Assembly: GCA_905221605.1 (NCBI GenBank)
Contig: CAJNDS010002531.1
Location: 64,001-128,000, forward strand
Length of the DNA stretch: 64,000 bases
Source of the DNA: Symbiodinium natans
Lineage: Eukaryota > Sar > Dinophyceae > Suessiales > Symbiodiniaceae
Direction of reading: 5' to 3'
Position 1 is the first letter of the stretch. Every line of letters starts with the position of its first letter. Positions 21,103 to 32,099 of the stretch are shown here, in pieces. The notes under the pieces were generated by a model that was given only the letters and a program-made list of their open reading frames with translations, searched no databases and had not been told where the DNA came from. Both the position numbers and the translations under genes were made by a program.

Positions 21103-23400
21103 GTTTAGGGTTGTGGGTTTAGTGCCCCTAAACCCTAAACCCTAAACCCTAAACCCAGTTGCACAAACGGTTTGGGGTTGAAGGGTTTGTAAGGCCTGTT
21201 CTTGGAGCAGTTTCGGGCTTAGGGTTCAGTGTCTCGGTCTTGGGGAGCACGCGTTCCGGGGTTAGGGTCTAGGGTTTAGATTTTAGGGTTTAGGGTGTAG
21301 GGTTTAGGATTTAGGGTGAAGTGAAAGCGATTTGGGAGATAGTTGGGATCAGATACCCCATATGAGGAAATAAACCCAGCACCCTATAAAACCCTAAACC
21401 TGAAATCCAACCTTGCTTTAAGGTGTCAGGAGCTTGAGGCGTTCCGTCCCTTCTGCAGCCCTTTGGCCTTCCTTGGGCTCCCTAAACCCAGGCAAAACCT
21501 AAATCTCCCTAAGCCGCAAACCCTAGTGCACGGAAGCCCTGAATGCAAAGGCGCGGGTTTAGGGTTTAGGGTTTAGGGTTTAGGGTTTAGGGTTTAGGGT
21601 TTAGGGTTTCTCTGTCATCCCACTAACCCTAGGCTCCTAGACAGCACAAGCCTGTAGCTTCAAACCCCTAGACCCACACAAACCCGAAGCCCTCTAAGCT
21701 CGAACTTATCCCTAAACTACTAAACCCTAAACCCAAACCCCACACTCTAAACCCTAAACCCCAAACCCTAAACCCTAAACTCCAAACCTGCAAACCCGAA
21801 ATCTCTCCAAACGCCCACTGGATGGAGCATCTTCATCCTAAACCCTAAACCCTAAACCCTAAACCCTAAACCCTAAACCCCCAAAAATCAAACACAGGCT
21901 GGAGCATCTTCATCTTTTCTGCAAAGATCTCCGAACTGAGCAGGGGACGCAGCAAGAGTCCATCCGCCCCTCGACCAGTTTGCTTGTGACAAAGTCAGGG
22001 TTTGAGGTTGGGGGGTTGGGGGTTGAGGATTGAGGGTTGAGGGTTTAGGGTTTATTCATAAGGGTTTAGAGTTTAAGGTTTGGGGTGTAGGGTTTAGGGT
22101 TTCCAGGGGGGGGGGGCGGGGGGGGTTGTGCACCTGAGCCCCAAATTCGACAAGATGAGTCAATATGACAGCGCTGCGGTTTAGAGGCTCTTTGTGCTTT
22201 TTGAGTCCCAAGAGGGCAACTGCACATAGGTTTAGGGTTTAGGGTTTAGGGTTTAGGGTTTAGGGTTTCGGGCTTGTCTACAGCGTTGTAGGAGGACTCG
22301 CAGGGGTCTTAGCGTGGAAATTGGCGCGGAGTACAGCCCAGACAGTTTTGGGGGGGTGATGTCGCACGGACTCCAAGCAGTTTTTGTGGTCCCTAAACCC
22401 TAGATTCTAAACCCTAAACCCTAAACCCTAAAACCCTAAAACCCTGTCCCTAAACCCCAAATCCTAAACCCTAAACCCTCCTCAGAAAGGGCTAAAGGGG
22501 GTGTTGGAACAGCTCAGTTTCCTGCGCATGTTGAATGGAGGATTCCTGTCACATGCCCTTCAACATGACCTGAGTCTAACCCTAAACCCTAAACCCTAAA
22601 CCCGAAACCCTAAACCCTAAACCCGCAGCAGTCAAATGACTTTACTTTGGATCCCTAAGGTGGCACCCTCGGGTTTGAGGAACCTTTTTAAGATTATAGG
22701 GTTTAGGGTTTAGGGTTTCGGGTTTAGGGTTTAGGGTTTAGGGTGTAGGGTTTATAGGGCTTAGGTAATTTGCGGACGTATGAGGTCTGCCACGTTTCAG
22801 AGCCAACTGACATGCAGAGTCTGGGTTCAAAAAAGGGTTTGGGTGACATACGGGCCAGATTTGGAGTGTGTTGCGGGCAACCTTTAGGGCTTTAGGGTTT
22901 AGGGTTTAGGGTTTAGGGTTTCGGGTTTAGGGGTACTACAACCTTGGGAGTACGAGCGTTGACCCCTTGAATCCCTTGAAGGAGAAGCCCACGTGAAGTC
23001 GGACAGGTCGTCAGAAGCCATCAGGCACAACGGTTTTAAACCCCATAGAACCTCCAAAGCCCTACAACCCCTGAGCCTGCCATTCCCCAAAAGCCCGAAA
23101 CCCTAAACCCTAACACCGAAGACCTAAACCGTGGATGAACCCTACGGTTCAGGGCTTAGGGAGACCCATCATTTTTTGGTTTAAAGAGGCTTTAGGGCTT
23201 TTTTAAGGGTTTCTTTATTTTTGGGCTTAGGGTTAGGATCCTGGTCAAGGGGGGGGGGGGGGGGGGGGCTGTGAATTTTAAGGTTGTCAAAGCAGGCGCT
23301 AGGGTTTGGGGCTTGCTGTCGCCATTTAAGCTTAGTAGTGGAGTAGGTAACCTTCAACCTTTTGGGGGGGAATATATAATCCCTTGTAATAAAGTAATAA
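21103..23400. repeat. Mosaic of telomere-type blocks and short islands
   Basis: Blocks in both orientations (for example 21556-21608, 21838-21881, 22229-22269, 22696-22755, 22889-22930) alternate with 50-150 base islands. Frames in the islands at 21343-21540, 22640-22680 and 22931-23090 are open but lack clear splice pairs. G-runs lie at 22107-22127 and 23251-23268. Confidence 0.5.
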
Positions 23401-23559
23401 CCCTAAACCCTATAAACCCTATAAACCCTATAAACCCTATAAACCCTATAAACCCTATAAACCCTATAAACCCTATAAACCCTATAAACCCTATAAACCC
23501 TATAAACCCTATAAACCCTAAACCCTAAACCCTAAACCCTAAACCCTAAACCCTAAACC
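23401..23559 (-). repeat. (CCCTATAAA)n nonamer array passing into CCCTAAA
   Basis: About twelve perfect 9-bp units followed by seven 7-bp units. The 9-mer equals the heptamer with an inserted TA. The same array is at about 40724-40817. Confidence 0.95.
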
Positions 23560-23684
23560 CAATCCCAACGGTGAACCTTTACTTTACTTCCCTAGGTACT
23601 GGACAACTAAGTCAGGGTTTTGACTCAAAACGTTTGGGGTTTAGGGTGTTCAGGGCCTAGGGAGCCAGGATGCCCTATAATCCC

Positions 23685-23785
23685 GTTTAGGGTTTAGGGT
23701 TTAGGGTTTAGGGTTAGGGTTTTGGGTTTTGGGTTTTGGGTTTAGGGTTTAGGGTTTAGGGTTTAGGGTTTAGGGTTTAGGGTTC
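23685..23785 (+). repeat. TTTAGGG array with TTTTGGG sub-block
   Basis: Perfect heptamers flank a short TTTTGGG run at about 23719-23740. Confidence 0.9.
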
Positions 23786-24172
23786 AGCCCAGGTGCCTTC
23801 AAACGAACAAGCCAAAGAAGCCCTGCATCTCCCCCAAAATCTCAGCTGATGCCCACCAGAACCACAAAAAAACAGTCCCTGAACCTCTCAGTCCTTGAAG
23901 ACTGAAAATGCGCAAAACAAAGCCTAAACTGGAAACCCTAAACCCCTGAAGCCAAAACACCTTAAAAGCCCTAAGTCCTGAGCTCCGCGTGTCTCTTGCT
24001 GGTTTAGTTTCTGCAGAAATGCCCTAGGTCTTGGGGTCTCTTTGTGCCCGGGTTTAAGGGTTTAGGGTTTAGGCTGTAGGGTTTAGGGTTTAGGGCGTTA
24101 GGGTTAAACCCCAAGCTGTAAACCCCAAAGGGTTAGGTGTTGGGGTTCATGGTTTCCGGTTTCCGGCGGCAG

Positions 24173-24248
24173 CTCTGCACGCAGCCAGGAAAGCCAACGC
24201 GCAGGTCGTCCAAAAGCAGGCCGGCTCAGAGACGGCCGCTGCTCAAGG
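24173..24248 (+). CDS. Candidate exon, alanine-rich coiled-coil-like
   Basis: CGGCAG acceptor. The frame reads LHAARKANAQVVQKQAGS and ETAAAQ, with a GT donor at 24249. Composition strongly resembles the exons at 26779 and 30954, so they may belong to one long protein. Confidence 0.5.
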
Positions 24249-24292
24249 GTGTATAGGGCTTGGGTTTGGGAGGGTTTAGGATTCAGGGTTTA

Positions 24293-24382
24293 CTATATCC
24301 CCTTGGGAACTATTTGTATTTTTGTTTATATAAAACCCAAGAGAATATTAAACATGTGATGTTCATTAAGGTTCTAAGGGGA
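24293..24382 (+). mobile_element. 'CCCCTTGGGA' introner-like element
   Basis: CTATATCCCCTTGGGAACTA, TTTATATAAAACCCAAGAG, ATTAAACATG, TTCATTAAGGTTCTAAGGGG appear in the same order and spacing as the copies at 38453 and 38759. No clear target duplication here. Confidence 0.7.
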
Positions 24383-24860
24383 GGGAAAAGGGGAGAGAGC
24401 TGGGTTCCCTAGAGTGTGCTGTAAACGGGCCATGAAGAACCATTTTGCAGGAGCGAACAAACCAAACGGAACTCACAAAACTTAGGCGCCGCCATGGAGT
24501 TGGGTTTCCGTGTTTCTTGCAAGGTCTTTGCTTTGAGGTTGTAAAATAACGAACAGATCCCCACTAATTACTAATGCCCCCGCAATTACGGACCCTAAAC
24601 CTACAGCTTCCCCCCCCCCACCCCCGCGCGCGCGCGCGCGCCTTAACCCTAAAACCCTAAACCCTATCCCGTGTGCCTCGCCTGGCTTGTCCGAGTGTGA
24701 GCGATTAAACCCTATCCCGTCAGCCCTAACCCCCCCCCCCCCCCCCCCCGACTGTCGGTACCCCCCCACCCCCTGCTGCCCAAGATGTGTTCCTTTTTCC
24801 CAGGCTTTGCTAGAATTGACATCGAAACCTCTGTTGCCTAGTGCCGTCCTAGACTGCAAG
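24383..24860. other. Region with C-runs and a GC microsatellite, no gene called
   Basis: Contains (CG)n at 24624-24641 and a C20 run near 24731. The 125-codon minus-strand frame 24482-24859 crosses these low-complexity runs and is not believed. Confidence 0.4.
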
Positions 24861-24933
24861 GTTTAGGGTTTAGGGTTTAGGGTTTAGGGTTTAGGGTTTA
24901 GGGTTTAGGGTTTAGGGTTTAGGGTTTAGGGTC
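24861..24933 (+). repeat. TTTAGGG array
   Basis: Ten near-perfect G-strand heptamers. Confidence 0.95.
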
Positions 24934-25183
24934 AAAACCCTAAACCCTTAGAACCCCAAGCCCGAGCAACAGACAATCTACAGGCTCCTTGTAGGGAAAT
25001 CAAGAAGCATGGCGTCCCTTGACGGCTGTTACAGAAAGGAGATTATGAGGGCTTGGGGCTCAGGGTTTAGGGGACCTACTTTTTCTATTTCCCTCTTTCC
25101 CCCCCCAAGCTTCCAACCCTAAACCCTAAACCCTAAACCCTAAACCCTAAACCCTAAACCCTAAACCCTAAACCCTGAACCAG

Positions 25184-25251
25184 GGCGAGGACGACGAGAA
25201 GTTTGCTTGCCTGAACCAGCATGCAAGGCCGGCCCCACCCAAGCGACCAAT
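25184..25251 (+). CDS. Candidate exon
   Basis: The acceptor AACCAG follows a CCCTAAA array. The frame reads GEDDEKFACLNQHARPAPP and KRPIR up to the next telomere-type block. Family unknown. Confidence 0.4.
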
Positions 25252-25254
25252 TAG

Positions 25255-25505
25255 GGTTTGTAGGGTTCAGGGTGTAGGGTCTAGGGTTTCTAGGGTTTGT
25301 AGGGTTCATAGGGTTTTAGGGTTTCTAGGGTTTATAGCTAGGGTTTATAGTGTTTAGGGTTGATAGGGTTTCTAGGGTTTGTAGGGTTTAGGGTTGATAG
25401 TGTTTATAGGGTTTATAGGGTTTATAGGGTGTAGGGTTTACAGGGTTTATAGGCTTTACAGGGTTTACAGGGTTTACAAGGGGTTTACAGGGTTCAGGGT
25501 TTAGA
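25255..25505 (+). repeat. AGGGTTTATA / AGGGTTTACA degenerate array
   Basis: Nine- to ten-base variants of the heptamer (GGGTTTATA, GGGTTTACA, GGGTTTCTA) form a local cluster not seen elsewhere in this form. Confidence 0.85.
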
Positions 25506-26120
25506 AGAAAGAGTTGAGGAGTTCGGGTGAGAAGTGTCGCATGAAAGAAGCGGGTTTCGACGGTATAGGGGTTTCGCGTTCTGGGCTTGGGGTTTGACTG
25601 TAGGGGGTTTGGGAATTCGGGTTCGTGCGTAGGCCTTGGCTTTGGGTTCGGGTGGCCCTGGAACCACGCTAAGCCCTAAGCCTTCAGCTCCAAGCCCTAC
25701 GGCGGGGGGTGAGACGGCCTGGCACGAATTGCAAGCAATCCCAAGTCCTTAAATCCATAAATCCCCTCATTCAGGCCCCAACCCTGAACCTTCCCCCAGA
25801 ACCTTCTCAACCCCCACCCCACCCAAGAAAAAACTCACCTTCCAACCTTCCTCAGCCGTTGGGCCCTAAACCCTAAACCAGCTCTAACAGCTCTAAACCC
25901 GGCCTAACACACCCTGAACCCCATATCCTAAACCCAAAATCTTAAAACCCTACACCACCCCCCCCCCCCCCCAAAGAACAAAATAAATAAGTAAATAAAA
26001 TGGAGAAAAAAGCAAAACTGAATCCCAGCATCCTGCTTGGCAGAAATGCTTTGCCATCAGGGGCTTCGAAGCGAAACTGAGCCACTACCTGGGGACTTTC
26101 CGAGACCAGGCGCTGCTTTG
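25506..26120. other. Non-repeat region, no gene called
   Basis: Unique and weakly C-rich sequence with short CCCTAAA remnants and a C16 run near 25957. A frame at about 26035-26100 is short and unsupported. Confidence 0.4.
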
Positions 26121-26142
26121 TTTGGGGAGGGGGGGGGGGGGT

Positions 26143-26253
26143 TAGGGTTTAGGGTCTAGGGTTTAGTTTAGGGTTTAGGGTTTAGGGTTTGGGGTTTGGG
26201 GTTTGGGGTTTAGGGTTTAGGGTTTAGGGTTTAGGGTTTAGGGTTTAGGGTGG
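26143..26253 (+). repeat. TTTAGGG array with TTTGGGG block
   Basis: Heptamers with a four-unit TTTGGGG core (26187-26210), preceded by a G12 run. Confidence 0.9.
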
Positions 26254-26461
26254 CTTCAAAAAGGGTTTAGGGTTTGCGGTTTAGGAATTCGGGTCCAGTC
26301 TAGGTTCAAGAAAAGGGTTCAAGGTCTTGGGCTTCGGGTTTCGAAGCGAGAAGTCGTTGACAAGCCTGCTGCAAAAAAGGCTTAGGGGTCTAAACCCTGC
26401 ACCGAAACGCGAAACCTAAGCCCTGCTTTTTTGGAGTTCTAGGTTCCCCTGCCCTCCCCCA

Positions 26462-26490
26462 GAAAAAAAAAAAAAAAAAAAAAAAAACAA
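26462..26490. repeat. Long A tract preceded by C-rich sequence
   Basis: CCCCCAG followed by about 25 A. One of several C/A (or T/G) tracts in the window. Confidence 0.85.
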
Positions 26491-26778
26491 AACAGCCACC
26501 AAGAAGGATGCCCTAATTTTAATATGGGGTTTAGGGTTGGTGACCTGGGGTAAGAAGAGGGCCCTCAGAAGTAAGGGTTTATATAGGCTTTAGGGCTTAG
26601 AGTGGCCAACTTGGGATGTAGAGCGACTAAGGGCAGAGGGCTTGCGGTTTCAAAGTCTGCCCCTAAAACCCTGAACACCTAAACCCTAAAACCCTAAACC
26701 CCAAAAGCCTAAACCCCTAACCCTACACCCTAATCCCCGAAAACCCGAAACCCGTGAACCCCTAAACCCTCTTTGCAG

Positions 26779-27034
26779 GACAACATGCTGAAGGCCCACG
26801 AGAAGGAGCGCGGAGCTCTTGGCCGTAAAGTTTTAGGTTCCTTCAGGGAGGGTTTAGGGTTTAGGGTGCGGGGGCCCTAAACCCTAAACCCAAAGCCCTA
26901 AACCCCAAACCCCAAACCCCAAACTCCAAACCCTAAACCCTAAACCCTAAACCCTAACGTAGGCCCTCTGACTGGAGGAGTTTCAGCGCATGACGGCGGA
27001 GCTCGCCAAGATCCGGAGCTCGGAGCCTCGCCCA
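26779..27034 (+). CDS. Candidate two-exon coiled-coil piece
   Basis: Exon 26779-26814 (TTTGCAG acceptor) reads DNMLKAHEKERG. Exon 26978-27034 reads EFQRMTAELAKIRSSEP then RP. The intron 26815-26977 starts GC and ends GGAG; the word GGAG is present at both borders, and the join is phase 0, giving the continuous helix AHEKERGEFQRMTAELAK. The second exon ends CCA|GTTTAGGG, so the telomere-type array itself supplies the GT donor. Similar character to exons at 24173, 30954, 33373 and 35951. Confidence 0.55.
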
Positions 27035-27035
27035 G

Positions 27036-27330
27036 TTTAGGGTTTAGGGTTTAGGGTTTAGGGCTAGGGTTTAGGGTTTAGGGTTTAGGGTTTAGGGTTT
27101 AGGGTTTAGGGTTTAGGGTTTAGGGTTTAGGGTTTAGGGTTTAGGGTTTAGGGTTTAGGGTTTAGGGTTTAGGGGTTAGGGGTTAGGGATTAGGGTTTAG
27201 GGTTTAGGGTTTAGGGTTTAGGGTTTAGGGTTTAGGGTTTAGGGTTTAGGGTTTAGGGTTTTCTAGGGTTTTTTAGGGTTTTCTAGGGTTTTTTAGGGTT
27301 TTTAGGGTTTATAGGGTTTATAGGGTTTAA
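27036..27330 (+). repeat. TTTAGGG array, about 40 units
   Basis: One of the longest homogeneous G-strand arrays. It degenerates at the 3' end into TTTTCTAGGG and TTTATAGGG variants. Confidence 0.95.
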
Positions 27331-27539
27331 GGTTTGGCTTCCCTTCCTCCGTGGCTGCAGGGGTTATCGGGTTTCTCAGTGTAGGTAGGCGTCCTGTGGC
27401 AAAGACTTCGGGCCGGCTCTTGGTAGGGAACGAGGGACTGAGGTACCCTACGTCATCCCTTAAAGGGTATATCTAGGGCCTTCATTTCCCGCCTTCCCTA
27501 CGAAGAACCAGGGGGACTTGGGGGGAGATTTGGGATGTG

Positions 27540-27885
27540 AATCTTAGAGTGAGCCAAACGTTGCAAGGACTCGATCTCAATAGCTACCCGGATGTGGCGC
27601 TGCTTGCAACAAGTCAGACTGATGCAGCTGGCTGTGACAACTCCGAGGCTCTGGGCAAGGTTGGAGGTTTACGTGGAGCTGATGGCACTGGGAGCAGCCC
27701 CTCTGATCCCGGCGCCTGACACAGCGAGGGTATTGTGGCGCACAGGCATGGCCCCTCAAGCAGCCCCCGCCCCGGCATTCGACGCCCCAGGGGCATTCCT
27801 GGAGGATACCCGTCATGTACTTCGACTCGGCGTTGTACCCACCATTGGATCATCTGCCAAGCACAACTTTCGATGCCCTTGGAGG
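27540..27885 (+). CDS. Possible coding region, frame uncertain
   Basis: GC-rich unique sequence with two overlapping open frames. One reads LRVSQTLQGLDLNSYPDVA; the other reads RLMQLAVTTPRLWARLEV, YVELMALGAAPLIPAPDT, ARVLWRTGMAPQ over about 100 codons. The second looks more protein-like. A minus-strand frame is also open. A coding role is likely, but the exact exons are not resolved. Confidence 0.35.
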
Positions 27886-28374
27886 GTTTGGGGTTTAGGG
27901 TTTAGGGTTTAGGGTTTAGGGATTCAGGGTATGTTTCCCAACATGTTTCGGGCTCTGCAAGCGTGCTTCGGGGGCACATTTTGGCTTGTAAAGAACTCAA
28001 AAATCTTGCCTCGGCTTCTTCCACGTTGCAAGTACGTATGCAGAACTGCACCGCTTATATACTTGTTCTGCACTTAGGGGACTTGACAATTGGGGTTTAG
28101 GATTGAGGGTTTAGGGAGGTTTGGGGTGTAGGTGTTATTAGGGGGAGTGTGTATCCATTTGGGGCTGTGAGGCCGCTTAGGGTTGGTAGTTGAAGGTTTA
28201 GGGCACCCTACAGTAGTCACCTGATCCATACGGGGGGGGGGGGGGGGGGGTTCTGAAGTTAGGGGTACCTTATTGGGGTCCTCATTACAAGAAAATCCCA
28301 CGATTTTTTGTCGACTGAAACGTCCCCTATTTTCCTTCTCGCCATATCCACTCCGAAGCTAAGGTCCTTGGGTT

Positions 28375-28460
28375 TAGGATTTAGGGTTTAGGGTTTAGGG
28401 TTTAGGGTTTAGGGTTTAGGGTTTAGGGTTCAGGGTTTAGGGTTTAGGGTTTAGGGTTTT
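28375..28460 (+). repeat. TTTAGGG array
   Basis: About eleven G-strand units with one TTCAGGG. Confidence 0.9.
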
Positions 28461-28918
28461 GTTTAGCTCGAAAGTGGCGTAGCCCTGGCTTTTGGAAGCC
28501 CGCATCAGCCCATATGTGTTTCCGCATGTCCAGGGCAGACGCCAGAGACCCTCCAATCATCTGCACCAGCCCTCAACCCTACATCCTAAAACCCTAAACC
28601 CGAAACCCTAAACCCTAAACCCTAAACCCTAAACACAAGGCACCAAGTTTACTGTTCTTCGATATGTGGCGGAATGGGTCCCTGCAATGTGGCCTGAGTG
28701 TCAACTAGGCGGGCTGCAAGGAAATCACACAGAGTACGGGTGGCAGAATGCCCAAGCCCTACTACCACACCATAAGCCCCCGATCTAAATTACACATACA
28801 AACAAACCGAGTAAGCAAAGTCCTTTCTGAATCTCGCCTCACCCTAAACCCTAAACCTTAAACCCGAAACCCGAAACCTGAGACCCGAAACCCGAAGCCC
28901 GAAGCCCGATCCTCCGAG

Positions 28919-28994
28919 GAGGAGCTCTACCAACAGTTCTCGGAGCTCTTCCTCCAAGTGACGCTTGAGCAGAGTAGCCCCAAGCCATACCGAA
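28919..28994 (+). CDS. Candidate exon with canonical donor
   Basis: CCGAG acceptor. The frame reads EELYQQFSELFLQVTLEQSS and PKPYR. The donor is GTGAGT at 28995, the best canonical donor in the window. Preceded by CCCGAAA-type units. Family unknown. Confidence 0.6.
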
Positions 28995-29062
28995 GTGAGT
29001 TTGGAGGTTGGGGCCTCTAGGTTTTGTGGGGAGGGTTTAGGGTTTGGGGTTTAGGGTGGGTT

Positions 29063-29101
29063 GGGTGGGTGGGGGGGGGGGGGGGGGGGGGGGGGGGGGA
29101 G
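29063..29101. repeat. Long G tract
   Basis: Uninterrupted G run of about 28 bases after GGTGGG. Possible G-quadruplex former, and also a place where assemblies err. Confidence 0.9.
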
Positions 29102-29159
29102 AATCCTTGGGTCTTGAAGTCTTCGGGAACAAAAGATGGGTTGAGGGTGTGAGGGTTCG

Positions 29160-29640
29160 ATCCTCTAAGTTCCTTCTAATAACCTGAATAGCCCCAAGAA
29201 CCCTAATAACCCCAACCATTACCCGTATAGCCCTCAGAACCCAACCCATACCCTTGATAACCCTAATAACCCTCCTAATAGCCTTACACCCTACTTGCAC
29301 CCTAGTAATAGCCCTAATAATAGCCGGATAATCTGCTAAACCTTAAACCCTAATAACCCTAATCATAAGCTTAATAATAGCTCTTAACAAGAGCGCTAAA
29401 CCCTAAACCCTAATAGCCCCAATCATAACCATAATCATAGCCCTAATACTAACCGAAAAAACAACCTTCATGTTAACCCTAAACGCTATTAACATGTTAA
29501 CCCTAAACACGAATAACCCTCAGACTACCCAAAATGCTACACCTACATCATATAACCCGAATAGCCCTGAGAATAACCCTAAACCTTCCCTGATCATGAC
29601 CGTAGTGCCCCAAATGAACCTAGTAAATTGCCGCACATAT
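29160..29640 (-). repeat. Degenerate CCCTAATAA-type sequence
   Basis: Units such as ACCCTAATA, GCCCTAATA and AACCCTCA repeat irregularly. Frames are open here only because of the repeat. No gene seen. Confidence 0.7.
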
Positions 29641-29717
29641 CAGCCTAAACTCCAAACCCTAAACCCTAAACTCTAAACCCCAAACCCTAAACCCTAAACC
29701 CAAATCACCACTACGAG

Positions 29718-29773
29718 CCCGACAGCCCATCCGAGGAAAGAATTCAACAGACGAGCGGCCCGACACAACCAAA
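29718..29773 (+). CDS. Candidate short exon
   Basis: After TACGAG the frame reads PDSPSEERIQQTSGPTQPK up to AAGCTT. Hydrophilic linker-like composition. No strong splice evidence. Confidence 0.35.
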
Positions 29774-30356
29774 GCTTGAGCTTAGCGTTTTAGGTTTTTT
29801 AAGGGTTTTAGGGTAAATCGCACTGCAGTCCCTGCTCAGAGAAGGGTTTTAGGGTTTTAGGATTTAGGGTTTAGGGTTTCGGGTTGGGCTGTGAGTTGAC
29901 GACTTCAAATATCAAGTGATATCGTGGCTTGCCTTCTATTGATGGTTCATGAAGCGCATGTACGCATGGTTTAGTTTTAGGGTTTGGGTTTAGGGTTTAC
30001 GGCTCTTGGGTGGTGTTGGGGCTTTCGCACTGTAGGAGTTCAAGGCTTCAGGCTGGGCGCAAGCAGAGACCCACATCGAAACAAAGGGCTCTGGGATAAG
30101 GGGTGTCGCTTTGCGGATTAATTAGGGTTAGGGTTTAGGGTTTAAGGTTTAGGGTTTGGGGTTTGGGGTTTGGGGTTTTGGGTTTAGGGTTTAGGCACAC
30201 GCTGCGGCGCTGCATCACCCAGCCTTTGATGCATTCACAATTTTCGGGCGTCTAGGCCCTGAACCCCAAACCCTAAACCCTAGACCCTAAACCCTACACC
30301 CATTCCGAGAGGCGAAACCCTACACCCAACCCAGGGTTTTGGCCACACTGGCTTCC

Positions 30357-30417
30357 TAAACCCTAAACCCTAAACCCTAAACCCTAAACCCTAAACCCTA
30401 AACCCTAAACCCTAAAC
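30357..30417 (-). repeat. CCCTAAA array
   Basis: Eight perfect units directly upstream of the acceptor CTCAG of the exon at 30425. Confidence 0.95.
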
Positions 30418-30424
30418 TGCTCAG

Positions 30425-30515
30425 GTGGCCAGAATGGAGGACAACTTCAATTCTGTGAGCTCTGGCTCCAAGGTTGACATAACCTACTTCCAGGACAGCC
30501 CACATGAAGGGCTGG
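30425..30515 (+). CDS. Candidate exon
   Basis: CTCAG acceptor. The frame reads VARMEDNFNSVSSGSKVD and ITYFQDSPHEGL. The GT donor at 30516 belongs to the following GGGTTTAGGG array. An alternative earlier donor is CAAG|GT at 30472. Confidence 0.5.
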
Positions 30516-30630
30516 GTTTAGGGTTTAGGGTTTGGGGTTTAGGGTTTAGGGTTTAGGGTTTAGGGTTTAGGGTTTAGGGTTTAGGGTTTAGGGTTTACTG
30601 TTTAGGGTTTGGGGCTTAGGGTTTGGCTGT
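30516..30630 (+). repeat. TTTAGGG array, probably intronic
   Basis: About fourteen G-strand units between two candidate exons. It supplies the GT donor of the upstream one. Confidence 0.8.
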
Positions 30631-30656
30631 CCCAAAGTACACTAAGACTATAGGAG

Positions 30657-30738
30657 GATCTCTTACGACAATGGTCGCCCGGAAAGAAGTCCGAGTTTAG
30701 ACTGGAAGGGCAATTAGCTCAAACAAGGCGTTTACGGG
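30657..30738 (+). CDS. Candidate exon
   Basis: AGGAG acceptor. The frame reads DLLRQWSPGKKSEFRLEG and QLAQTRRLRG until a GT at the start of a TTTAGGG block. Confidence 0.4.
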
Positions 30739-30953
30739 GTTTAGGGTTCAGGGTTTTCGGGTTTAGGGTTTAGGGAAACCCGGAACCCAAGGCCCTAAAC
30801 TCGAAAACCTGGACCCAGAAGGGGTTTATGGTTTTAGGGCTGGTTTAGGGTTCAGGGGACCCTAAACACCCCTAAACCCTAAACCCTAAACCCTAAACCC
30901 TAAACCCTAAACCCTAAACCCTAAACCCTAAACCCTAAACCCTAACCCTAAAG

Positions 30954-31067
30954 GCCCTCAAAACGGTTTCAAAGAAGCGCCAGGAGACCATCGCGAGGAT
31001 CCAGGAGCAGGCAGAGGAGAACTCGCTGAAGATTGCTTCCGTGGATCGAAGCCATGCTTCGCGGCAG
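30954..31067 (+). CDS. Candidate coiled-coil exon
   Basis: The acceptor TAAAG is formed at the end of a CCCTAAA array. The frame reads ALKTVSKKRQETIARIQEQ, AEENSLKIASVDRSHASRQ. Strong heptad-like charge pattern and no repeat-derived residues. The end is placed at CAG before the GATC-T tract. One of the most protein-like islands in the window. Confidence 0.6.
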
Positions 31068-31071
31068 GATC

Positions 31072-31081
31072 TTTTTTTTTT

Positions 31082-31121
<40 letters not shown>
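31072..31121 (+). repeat. T tract joined to G tract
   Basis: About 20 T followed directly by about 30 G. The same T-then-G arrangement occurs at 19241, and C-then-A forms at 36325 and 39705. Confidence 0.9.
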
Positions 31122-31240
31122 GGCGTGGGTTTAGGGTTTTGGGTTTTGGGTTTAGGGTTTAGGGTTTAGGGCTTAGGGTTTAGGGTTTAGGGTCTAGGGT
31201 TTAGGGTTTAGGGTTTAGGGTTTGCTATAGGCTCCTAAAC

Positions 31241-31398
31241 TCCCCGACCTGAAGCTGCTGAAGCCCAACACTCACCAAAGCCCCAAAGGCTCCAGACTAG
31301 AGAGGCAAGTAGGCCCACTTTTGCTGAAGTCAACTACCCTAAAGTCTCAAAAGGGGTCTGAAGCACCTTGGAAGTTCTCGTCGGAAATACTAGGACGT
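31241..31398 (+). CDS. Possible exon without start codon
   Basis: Open for 52 codons: KLPDLKLLKPNTHQSPKGS, RLERQVGPLLLKSTTLKSQ, KGSEAPWKFSSEILGR then stop. Basic and Ser/Lys-rich. Borders not resolved. Confidence 0.35.
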
Positions 31399-31844
31399 TG
31401 AGAGGCTGAAGTGAAACATCTTGTGGCTACCAAGGCTTTACGGCAACTTGGAGTTTTCTCTGTTGCACGACCCACGCACCGAGCCACGAGAAGCATCCGC
31501 AACATGTGACACCGTAAGGTGCCAAGCCCTCAAGTCCTACACCCTCAGAGCCCCAACCCCAGAAATCCCAAGGCCCCCCAAGACCCCTGCAACCCCTAAA
31601 CCCTAAACCCTAAACCCTAAACCCTAAACCCTAAACCCTAAACCCTGTAATCCCTAAACTCTAATCCCTAAACCCTATAAACCCAAAACCCTCAAAAGCC
31701 TCAGAACCAAGGCGACGTCGGCGCAGCAGGTAGATGTGCTGGCAAAGCCCCACGGCCTCAAATAGGGGCCCAAAGAAACCACACAAACCTAAGGATCCTA
31801 CAAACAGGGTTTGTTTTTGGGAATCCGCCTTCTAGGGGCTTAAG

Positions 31845-31940
31845 CCCTAAACCCTAAATCCTAAACCCCAAACCCCAAACCCTAAACCCTAAACCCTAAA
31901 CCCTAAACCCTAAACCCTAGCCCTAAACCCTAAACCCTAG
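31845..31940 (-). repeat. CCCTAAA array
   Basis: C-strand units with CCCCAAA and CCCTAGC variants. Confidence 0.9.
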
Positions 31941-32099
31941 TGCCCCAAAAGTAGGATCCTTATGTTTATGTGGGCGGACGTCAAAATACCATGTATGTAA
32001 AATATGATGGAAGTGCGATATGAAGTTCCGCCCTTGCTGGTTTATGTCTTCGCCACAAGGCGGCACCATGCGTATATGCAGGTTTCAGGCTCTTCCCCA

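Noticed and set aside
23271-23528. ORF ending in NPINPINP repeats
   Set aside because: Translation of CCCTATAAA units.
24482-24859. 125-codon minus-strand ORF
   Set aside because: Crosses C20, (CG)n and CCCTAAA tracts; opposite to the strand of every supported exon.
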